Positions 58,430-64,000 of a stretch of DNA of 64,000 nt are shown piece after piece. Position numbers and translations under genes: made by a program. The notes beneath the pieces were generated by a model. That model did no database searches, was not told where the DNA came from, and saw only the letters and a program-made list of their open reading frames with translations. Location: NCBI GenBank assembly GCA_019347945.1, contig JAHWKK010000001.1, forward strand, positions 131,299 to 195,298. The letters are read 5' to 3'. The stretch's first letter is position 1; the number at the start of each line of letters is the position of its first letter. Source of the stretch: Acidobacteriota bacterium. GTDB lineage: Bacteria; Acidobacteriota; Thermoanaerobaculia; Gp7-AA8; JAHWKK01.

Positions 58430-58738
58430 AAATCCTCCAGAAAAGCACACCCGAGACCGGATATCGATCCGGTCCACTCTTATCCACACACAATGACGAG
58501 GTGCTACACACCCCGAAAACCCGTTCAGGCTCTGTCGAGCGCCTGCGTACTATCACACGAACCGTGGGGAATTTTCAACCACCGGGATTCGGCTAAAACG
58601 TTGCAGCTGGGGCGGGATGGCGGACTCCGTTGGAGTCTTCTACCCGTGTGATTAAATTTCAGCATGACTTGTTGTATAGCTTAAGCATCACTCATTAACG
58701 TGACAGTCAGCTTCGGTATAATCGAGTGGGGAGGTAAT
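58430..58738. other. 309-bp divergent gap, AT-richer, with HNH promoter
   Basis: No gene is visible. A 6-bp hairpin GACTCC/GGAGTC lies at 58623-58636. The second half (58640-58725) is noticeably AT-richer than surrounding DNA. GGGGAGG at about 58728-58734 is the HNH gene's ribosome-binding site. Confidence 0.4.
58695..58722 (+). promoter_or_regulatory. Probable sigma-70 promoter of the HNH gene
   Basis: TATAAT at 58717-58722 is a full consensus match; TTAACG at 58695-58700 matches four of six -35 positions with 16-nt spacing. Transcription should start near 58729, leaving a very short leader that is mostly the ribosome-binding site. Confidence 0.7.
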
Positions 58739-59338
58739 GTGTCGGTCAGCGTTCTCGATCATCAGGTCCTCGTTCTGAATCGCGTTTTTCAGGCGATCCA
58801 GGTGACCTCCGTCAAAAGAGCCGTTTCGCTTCTTTACAGCGGGCGGGTCCGGGCAGTCGCCGCGGATTACACGACTTACGATTTCGAGAACTGGCGAGAC
58901 ATTCCGGCCCAGCCCGTCGACGACGTGATCCTCACGCCTACGCGGGCGATCCCGGTTCCGCATGTGGTGCAATTGCTCCGCTTCGATCGCGTACCGGTGC
59001 AGGAGGTGAAGTTCTCCCGAGCGAATATCTACCTCCGCGATCGCAACCGCTGCCAGTATTGCGGCAGGAAATTCTCCTCCTCGGAGCTTTCGCTCGATCA
59101 CGTCGTGCCGATCTCGCGCGGCGGACGATCGACCTGGCTGAACGTGGTCTGCGCGTGCCTGAAATGCAACGTTAAAAAGGGAAACCGGCTCCCCGAGGAG
59201 TGCGGAATGCATCTGATCAACGAGCCGGTGCGACCGAGATGGCATCCGCTGCGCCGTTTCGAGGGACGCTGTTATCCGGAAGTGTGGAAGAACTTTCTGG
59301 ATGCGGCGTACTGGAACGTCGAGCTGGATCAGGACTAG
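58739..59338 (+). CDS. HNH endonuclease family protein
   Basis: GGGGAGG five bases upstream fixes GTG 58739, giving 199 residues; the longer open frame is not used. The HNH site is seen with zinc knuckle C-Q-Y-C, then S-L-D-H-V-V-P-I-S-R-G-G, N-V-V-C-A-C and C-L-K-C-N-V-K-K-G. The N-terminal half ('DHQVLVLNRVFQAIQVTSVKRAVSLLYSGRVRAV') is the conserved partner domain of a broad bacterial HNH family, often called McrA-like but stand-alone and of unknown role. No methylase is near, so it is not an obvious restriction system. Confidence 0.9.
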   Translation: MSVSVLDHQVLVLNRVFQAIQVTSVKRAVSLLYSGRVRAVAADYTTYDFENWRDIPAQPVDDVILTPTRAIPVPHVVQLLRFDRVPVQEVKFSRANIYLRDRNRCQYCGRKFSSSELSLDHVVPISRGGRSTWLNVVCACLKCNVKKGNRLPEECGMHLINEPVRPRWHPLRRFEGRCYPEVWKNFLDAAYWNVELDQD

Positions 59339-59358
59339 ATTCGAGGCGAGGGCCGAGA

Positions 59359-59595
59359 GGTTGCAGTTTCCAGTTCGCAGTTGCCGGTGCGCATGATGCT
59401 TGAAATCGGGATCGATTCTGTCGCCCGCTGGTGCGGGCTGCCCGGAGAGACGAGCCAGTCCTCGCGCCCGCTTTTACACATTCCCACAGCTCCTGCCGCC
59501 GTCACAGGGTGGTAACCATCAACCTGGACCAGAGTGGCAACCATCAACCTAGTTGCACACTGGCAACTGGCAACTGGCAACTGGAAACTGCATCC
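59359..59595. repeat. Gene-free inverted repeat with tandem heptamers
   Basis: The arms at 59359-59385 and 59569-59595 are inverted copies with 24 of 27 positions matching. Between and beside them lie a 15-bp direct repeat (59511-59525 and 59536-59550, 14/15), GGCAACT repeated three times (from about 59562) and CCGCTCG repeated three times (to about 59622). The whole 59339-59638 gap holds no gene. Confidence 0.8.
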
Positions 59596-59638
59596 CTCGC
59601 CGCTCGCCGCTCGCCGCTCGCCTCTCGAGCCGACACTC

Positions 59639-60265
59639 TCAGTAAGCGAGAGTGACCGCGGTTCCGAGATGGCGTCGGCGACGTGCCTGATCGAGCATGA
59701 AGTGTGCGACGTCGGCGCGCGAGATCTTTGCGGTGAATCTCGGTGAGAGCTCCGGCGATGCCCGGTAGACTCCGGTGAGGGGGCCCTTGCCGAGCCGGAC
59801 GGGTCGAACGATGACCCACTCGAGCCCGCTCTGCCGCACGAGCTCTTCCTGATCGTGTTTGTCGTGCATGATCGGGCCGAGCATCTTGTCCATCAGAGCC
59901 AGGGCGGTCGGATTCATCCGAGTCTGACTGTCACCGATGCCGAATGCCGACATGACGACGAGACGGGGGACACCGAGATCCTTCATTGCCGTGATGATGT
60001 TGCGTGTCCCCTCCGAAGCCACCGGATCATCGCGGTGGAGCAGATCGGTGCCGAGGGCGCAGAGAACGGCGTCCTGTCCTTCGATTGCGTAGCGGACCCG
60101 ATCGGGATCGAAGGCGTCGCCCTTGATGACGCGGACGAAATCGAGCATGAAACGGAGATCCATCGGGTCACGCGCGAAGGCGGTGACGTCCCAGCCGCGC
60201 TCGACGGCCTGGCCGACGATCTCGCGTCCCGTGCCGCCGGTTGCTCCAAAAACTGCGATCTTCAG
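59639..60265 (-). CDS. NAD(P)H-binding SDR-type protein, apparent CTG start
   Basis: The reading frame extends upstream of the first ATG (60163) and encodes the Rossmann strand and loop K-I-A-V-F-G-A-T-G-G-T-G-R-E-I-V, which an intact NmrA-like protein needs. No ATG, GTG or TTG lies in frame upstream before a stop at about 60363. CTG at 60265 in 'CTG AAG ATC' would give the usual M-K-I-A-V-F-G start and 208 residues. Later parts 'DAFDPDRVRYAIEGQDAVLCALG', 'VVMSAFGIGDS' and 'WVIVRPVRL' are family-typical. Function: atypical SDR, redox or regulatory. Confidence 0.8.
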   Translation of the reverse strand: MKIAVFGATGGTGREIVGQAVERGWDVTAFARDPMDLRFMLDFVRVIKGDAFDPDRVRYAIEGQDAVLCALGTDLLHRDDPVASEGTRNIITAMKDLGVPRLVVMSAFGIGDSQTRMNPTALALMDKMLGPIMHDKHDQEELVRQSGLEWVIVRPVRLGKGPLTGVYRASPELSPRFTAKISRADVAHFMLDQARRRRHLGTAVTLAY

Positions 60266-60342
60266 ATTTTCCAGGCTCTTCCCCTCATCGGGGCGTGTTT
60301 CTGCAAGTGCAGTTCCTCCCGCTCCGCGGCGAGATCCCGTAA

Positions 60343-60366
60343 CCGATCCGGGGTGATCGGATTATA
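60343..60366 (-). promoter_or_regulatory. TATAAT box with adjacent inverted repeat before the SDR gene
   Basis: On the minus strand TATAAT (60366-60361) is followed directly by CCGATC, six bases and GATCGG (60360-60343). The -35 region is poor, so an activator may be needed; the inverted repeat at the expected start site could be an operator. Confidence 0.5.
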
Positions 60367-60396
60367 CGCAGCGACGCCTGCGTTGCCCTGCGCGCA

Positions 60397-61740
60397 ATGT
60401 TCGACAATCTTCAGGACAGGCTCGAGCGGACGTTCAAGGTCCTGCGGGGCGAAGCGAAGATCAACGAGTGGCACGTCGAGCAGGCCCTCAAGGACATCCG
60501 GGTGGCACTGCTCGAAGCGGACGTCAACTTCCGGGTGGTCAAGTCGTTTACCTCGCGGATTCGGGAGAGGGCGCTCGACGAGTCGGTATTGACGGCCTTC
60601 TCTCCGACTCAGCAGATCACCAGGATCGTACGCGACGAACTGCAGGAGCTTCTCGGAGGGGCGCATGTCGGGCTCGCTCTCGTGGGTGAGCCCGCGACGG
60701 TGATGATGACCGGTCTCCAGGGCTCGGGTAAGACGACGACCTCAGGAAAGCTGGGGATTCATCTGAAGAACCGCGGAAGGAAGCCGTTGCTGGTCCCATG
60801 TGACGTCTACCGGCCGGCTGCGATCGAACAGCTTCGCGTCGTCGCCGGAAGGGCGGGGGTCGAGTTCTTCGAGATCGGTGAGGACCGCGACCCGATCAGC
60901 ATCGCGAAACGCGCGTTGAAGGAAGCGCGCACGCTTCTGTTCGATACCGTCATCCTCGACACGGCGGGACGGACCCACGTCGACGAAGAGTTGATGAAGG
61001 AGCTCGGCGGCATGAAGGAAGCGGTCAATCCTTCGGAGATCCTCTTCGTCGCCGATGCGATGACCGGCCAGGATGCGGTCAAGTCCGCTCAGCAGTTCGA
61101 CGAACAGGTCGGTCTCACGGGAGTGATCCTCACGAAGCTGGACGGCGACGCGAGGGGAGGAGCCGCGCTCTCCATCAAGGCCGTCGTCGACCGGCCGATC
61201 AAGTTCGTCGGAACGGGCGAGAAGCTCGAGGATCTCGACCAGTTTCATCCCGACCGGATGGCGCAGCGCATTCTCGGCATGGGCGACGTGCTGTCGCTGA
61301 TCGAGAAGGTCGAGACCGAGGTCGACCAGAAAGAAGCCGAGAAGCTCGCGAAGAAGGTCGCGAAGAACAAGTTCACCCTCGAGGATCTCCGCAACCAGCT
61401 TCAGCAGCTCCGCAAGATGGGGCCGATGTCGCAGATTCTCGGGATGCTTCCGAACGTCCCCCGGGTGAACGAGGAAGACGTCGACGAGAGTGTCATCGTC
61501 CGGATGCAGGCGGTGCTCGACTCGATGACGGTCAGGGAGCGGGAGCATCCCCAGCTCATCAATGGATCGCGCAAAAAGCGGATCGCGAAAGGCTCGGGGA
61601 CGACGGTGCAGGAGGTCAACCGCGTGATGAAGCAATACCAGACGATGCGGAAGATGATGAAGCGCTTCTCGAAAGGCTTCGGCCCGAGGAAGTTCGGCAA
61701 GGGGATGCGGGGCGGTCTGCCTCCGGAATTGTTCGGATAG
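60397..61740 (+). CDS. ffh: Signal recognition particle protein Ffh
   Basis: The 447-residue GTPase binds signal sequences and SRP RNA and delivers ribosomes to FtsY. N domain (1-95), G domain with G-L-Q-G-S-G-K-T-T-T, 'DTAGRTHVDEELM', 'TKLDGDARGGAALS' and 'VGTGEKLEDLDQFHP'. The methionine-rich M domain (about 300-447: 'LRKMGPMSQILGMLPNV', 'GSGTTVQEVNRVMKQYQTMRKMMKR') closes the chain. It heads the ffh-rpsP-khpA-rimM-trmD-rplS group. Confidence 0.97.
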   Translation: MFDNLQDRLERTFKVLRGEAKINEWHVEQALKDIRVALLEADVNFRVVKSFTSRIRERALDESVLTAFSPTQQITRIVRDELQELLGGAHVGLALVGEPATVMMTGLQGSGKTTTSGKLGIHLKNRGRKPLLVPCDVYRPAAIEQLRVVAGRAGVEFFEIGEDRDPISIAKRALKEARTLLFDTVILDTAGRTHVDEELMKELGGMKEAVNPSEILFVADAMTGQDAVKSAQQFDEQVGLTGVILTKLDGDARGGAALSIKAVVDRPIKFVGTGEKLEDLDQFHPDRMAQRILGMGDVLSLIEKVETEVDQKEAEKLAKKVAKNKFTLEDLRNQLQQLRKMGPMSQILGMLPNVPRVNEEDVDESVIVRMQAVLDSMTVREREHPQLINGSRKKRIAKGSGTTVQEVNRVMKQYQTMRKMMKRFSKGFGPRKFGKGMRGGLPPELFG

Positions 61741-61835
61741 GGCGGGCGTTACCGGGAAGTCGCCGACTGGCCGTCGTGGCCGGGGGGCGTAAATCCAGCC
61801 GATTCAGGCTTAACAGGAAGTTCAGGAGTCATTTG

Positions 61836-62078
61836 ATGCTGAAAATTCGCCTGCGCCGTCAGGGTGCAACCCACACTCCCTTCTACCGGGTGGTGGTGTC
61901 GGATTCGCGCCGCACGCCGCGCGCTGCGACCGTCGAACAGATCGGAACCTACGATCCGGCCGCCAACCCCGCAAAGATCGAGATCGACCGTGAGCGCGTC
62001 GATTACTGGGTCGGGCAGGGCGCGCAGCTCTCCGACACGGTCCGTACCATCCTCAGGAAAACACCGGCTGCCGAATGA
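61836..62078 (+). CDS. rpsP: Ribosomal protein bS16
   Basis: The 80-residue protein has the invariant L-K-I-R-L-R-R-Q-G start, 'PFYRVVVSDSRRTPR' and 'IGTYDP'. CAGGAG lies seven bases or so upstream of ATG 61836. Its stop overlaps khpA (ATGA). Confidence 0.97.
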   Translation: MLKIRLRRQGATHTPFYRVVVSDSRRTPRAATVEQIGTYDPAANPAKIEIDRERVDYWVGQGAQLSDTVRTILRKTPAAE

Positions 62079-62305
62079 GAAGTCTCGTCGAGTTCATTGC
62101 CCGATCGCTGGTCGACAAACCGGACGAAGTTCGGGTCGACGAGCTCGATGATCGCGGTGTGACGGTCTACGAACTGACCGTCGGCCAGGACGACCTGGGA
62201 AAGGTGATCGGGCGCCAGGGTCGTACCGCTCGCGCCATCCGGACGATCCTCTCGGCCGCCGGCGCGAAGACCAGCCGCCGGTACGAGCTCGACATTCTCG
62301 ACTGA
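62075..62305 (+). CDS. khpA: KH-domain RNA-binding protein KhpA
   Basis: The 76-residue protein is a single KH domain with the G-x-x-G loop V-I-G-R-Q-G-R-T-A-R-A-I-R. It binds RNA and pairs with KhpB in other bacteria. It sits between rpsP and rimM, its standard place. The ATG overlaps the rpsP stop. Confidence 0.94.
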   Translation: MRSLVEFIARSLVDKPDEVRVDELDDRGVTVYELTVGQDDLGKVIGRQGRTARAIRTILSAAGAKTSRRYELDILD

Positions 62306-62327
62306 GCCGGCGCTTCGGGCCGAACCC

Positions 62328-63689
62328 ATGAGCCTCGACCTCGACGATCTCGTCGCCATCGGCGTGATCCGGAAGCCCCACGGCGTCCGGGGGGAAGCAA
62401 GCGTCGAGAGCTGGACCGACGATCCCGAACGCTACACGAATCTCCGCAGGGTCATCCTCCTCTCCCCGGATCGTACCGAGCGACTTGATCTCGAGGTGAT
62501 CTCGGCCCGATCGCACGCGGGGCGCGAGCTGGTTCTTTTTTCGGGAATCGAGACCCCCGAGCGAATTGACGAGCTGCGAGGCTGGACTCTCGAGATCCCG
62601 CAGGATGAACGGCGCGAGCTCGACGAGGGGGAGTACTGGATCGACGAGCTCGTCGGTCTGGAGATGGTCGACACCGGGAACGAGACCCTGGGCCGGGTCG
62701 TCGCGGTCGGGGAGGGAGGCGGGGGCCTGCTCCTCACGGTGCGACGTCCCGAAGGGGAAACGTTCGACGTTCCGTTCGTGGGGGCTCTCCTCCCCGTCAT
62801 CGACCCGGCGGAAGGAAGAATTGTGGCGGATCTGCCAGAAGGGCTGATCGACGAGCGCAATGCGGAAGCTGTCCCTGTGGAGCGGACCGGTGCGGCGTCG
62901 AGGCCGGCAGTCGAACCGCTGTCCGAACCGCGGCTTCTCGTCGACGTGATCACGATTTTCCCGGGTATGTTCGACGCGATTCGGGCCGAGGGAGTGATCG
63001 GGCGCGCCATCGGTGCGAACATCCTCGAGCTGCGGGTCCATGATCTTCGCGACTACGCCACCGACCGCCATCGCTCGACCGACGACGCCCCTTACGGTGG
63101 CGGCGAGGGGATGGTCATGCTGGCCGAGCCGATTTTCCGCTGCGTCGATGCGATCCGCGAGGGCGGTGAGGGAGGGACGGTTCTCCTCCCCTCGCCTCAG
63201 GGAAGGCACCTCGACCAGCCGCTGGCCGGCGAGCTCGCCGGGAGGAGTCATCTGATCATCATCTGCGGCCGCTACGAGGGGGTCGACGAACGGGTTCTCG
63301 AAGGATTGAGAGCGATGGAGATCTCGATCGGAGACTTCGTCGTCTCGGGTGGAGAGCTGCCGACGATGGTGCTGATCGACGCAATCGGAAGAATGGTCGA
63401 AGGAGTGGTCGGGGAGCGGAATTCGGTGGAGAGGGATTCGTTTTACTACGGTTTGCTCGATCATCCTCACTACACGAGACCAGCGAGTTTTCGAGGTATG
63501 GATGTTCCGGAGGTGCTGCTTTCGGGACACGCCGAGCGAATCAGGATCTGGAAAAAAAGAGAGGCTTTGCGCGCGACGGCGGTGAAGCGCCCCGATCTCC
63601 TCGAGAAAGTGGAGCTCGATGACGAAGCCCGTAAGCTTCTCGAGGAAATCCGGAACGAGACGACAAAATCCGCTGATGCGGCAGATTGA
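62328..63689 (+). CDS. rimM-trmD: RimM-TrmD fusion: ribosome maturation factor joined to tRNA m1G37 methyltransferase
   Basis: One 453-residue frame holds both proteins. Residues 1-170 are RimM: 'VAIGVIRKPHGVRGEASVESWTD' and the PRC barrel 'LVGLEMVDTGNETLGRVVAVG', which aids 30S head assembly through S19. After a linker rich in Pro, Glu and Ala (about 171-202), residues 203-440 are TrmD: 'LVDVITIFPGMFDAI', 'STDDAPYGGGEGMVM', 'ICGRYEGVDERV' and the knot 'SIGDFVVSGGELPTMVLIDAI', which binds SAM. All key TrmD motifs are intact. The genes are usually separate neighbours. Loss of the intervening stop is likely the origin. Confidence 0.95.
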   Translation: MSLDLDDLVAIGVIRKPHGVRGEASVESWTDDPERYTNLRRVILLSPDRTERLDLEVISARSHAGRELVLFSGIETPERIDELRGWTLEIPQDERRELDEGEYWIDELVGLEMVDTGNETLGRVVAVGEGGGGLLLTVRRPEGETFDVPFVGALLPVIDPAEGRIVADLPEGLIDERNAEAVPVERTGAASRPAVEPLSEPRLLVDVITIFPGMFDAIRAEGVIGRAIGANILELRVHDLRDYATDRHRSTDDAPYGGGEGMVMLAEPIFRCVDAIREGGEGGTVLLPSPQGRHLDQPLAGELAGRSHLIIICGRYEGVDERVLEGLRAMEISIGDFVVSGGELPTMVLIDAIGRMVEGVVGERNSVERDSFYYGLLDHPHYTRPASFRGMDVPEVLLSGHAERIRIWKKREALRATAVKRPDLLEKVELDDEARKLLEEIRNETTKSADAAD

Positions 63690-63704
63690 AAGAGAGTCAC
63701 CGAG

Positions 63705-64000
63705 ATGAGCGACATGATCCGCAAACTCGAGCAGAGTCAGATGGAGAGGGAAATTCCGCCTTTTGGGCCGGGTGACACCGTCAAGGTTCACGTGAAGGTC
63801 AAGGAAGGCGACAAACAGCGCATTCAGATCTTCGAGGGACTCGTCATCTCGCGCCGGGGCGGAGGTCTCGGGGAGAGTTTCACGGTCCGCAAGATCTCCG
63901 GTGGAGTCGGAGTGGAGAGGATTTTCCCCCTTTATTCGCCATCGATCGATCGGATCGAGGTGGGACGTCAGGGCCGGGTTCGGCGGGCAAAGTTGTATTA
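63705..64000 (+). CDS. rplS: Ribosomal protein bL19, cut by right window edge
   Basis: 98 codons are visible. '[46 protein letters not shown]' features and '[20 protein letters not shown]' are the bL19 core; only the last residues after 'VRRAKLYY' are missing. It lies 15 bp after the rimM-trmD gene, its standard place. Confidence 0.96.
   Translation, partial: MSDMIRKLEQSQMEREIPPFGPGDTVKVHVKVKEGDKQRIQIFEGLVISRRGGGLGESFTVRKISGGVGVERIFPLYSPSIDRIEVGRQGRVRRAKLY

Overview
The window is a contiguous, GC-rich (roughly 60-65%), densely coded bacterial chromosome segment. No rRNA, tRNA, CRISPR array or insertion sequence is visible. The gene mix fits the phylum Acidobacteriota, perhaps a Thermoanaerobaculia-like lineage: a DUF4388 protein, a PTPS-III-type folate bypass enzyme, many extracytoplasmic beta-propeller or beta-sandwich proteins, a two-subunit glycine decarboxylase, and frequent GTG/TTG starts with 4-bp overlaps. 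This placement is inferred from content only; no marker-gene search was possible.

Layout. 1-3346: PAP2 phosphatase (cut by the left edge), GT2 glycosyltransferase and a divergent GT-C-type mannosyltransferase-like protein, probably polyprenyl-linked sugar chemistry. 3692-8288: mixed cell-envelope and redox genes (RYRD-repeat exported protein, NDH-2, PAP2 lipoprotein, Anabaena-sensory-rhodopsin-transducer homologue, dodecin, OmpW-like porin). 8333-13130: a split LigD system (polymerase and ATP-dependent ligase as separate genes) enclosing two tandem paralogous exported proteins; no Ku gene is in the window. 13226-24849: membrane, lipoprotein, pirin, OsmC-fusion, PhyH, KDPG aldolase and a very large GT-C-like membrane protein coupled to a phosphopantetheinyl transferase. 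25415-27989: PTPS-III, then an ECF sigma factor with an extreme acidic tail behind a consensus promoter and a 300-nt leader, its small anti-sigma-like partner, and RdgB. 29387-36236: XerC, the glycine cleavage operon gcvT-gcvH-gcvPA-gcvPB and a 3-hydroxyacyl-CoA dehydrogenase. 36288-42493: zinc-ribbon/TPR protein, UvrD/PcrA helicase, TatA, DUF4388 protein, RmlD. 42548-43000: Hsp20.

43089-47503 is the most intriguing stretch: a tightly overlapping minus-strand operon of an N-formylglutamate-amidohydrolase-like enzyme, a DUF1704 (MATCAP-type) HExxxH metallopeptidase, a glutathione-synthetase-like ATP-grasp ligase and, 46 nt later, a SAM methyltransferase. Together they look like a small pathway that builds, trims and modifies an amino-acid conjugate or peptide tail; its substrate is unknown.

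47561-56871: a secreted beta-propeller protein, a 6-phosphogluconate-dehydrogenase homologue whose phosphate-binding residues are changed, a sigma/anti-sigma/bactofilin-like operon, an ABC ATPase with PrmC, a YqaA protein and a GT39-like protein. 56945-60265: a secreted LVIVD-like protein, an HNH endonuclease, a repeat-rich gap and an SDR protein that seems to use a CTG start. 60397-64000: the conserved translation operon ffh-rpsP-khpA-(rimM-trmD)-rplS, in which RimM and TrmD are one fused protein. rplS is cut by the right edge.
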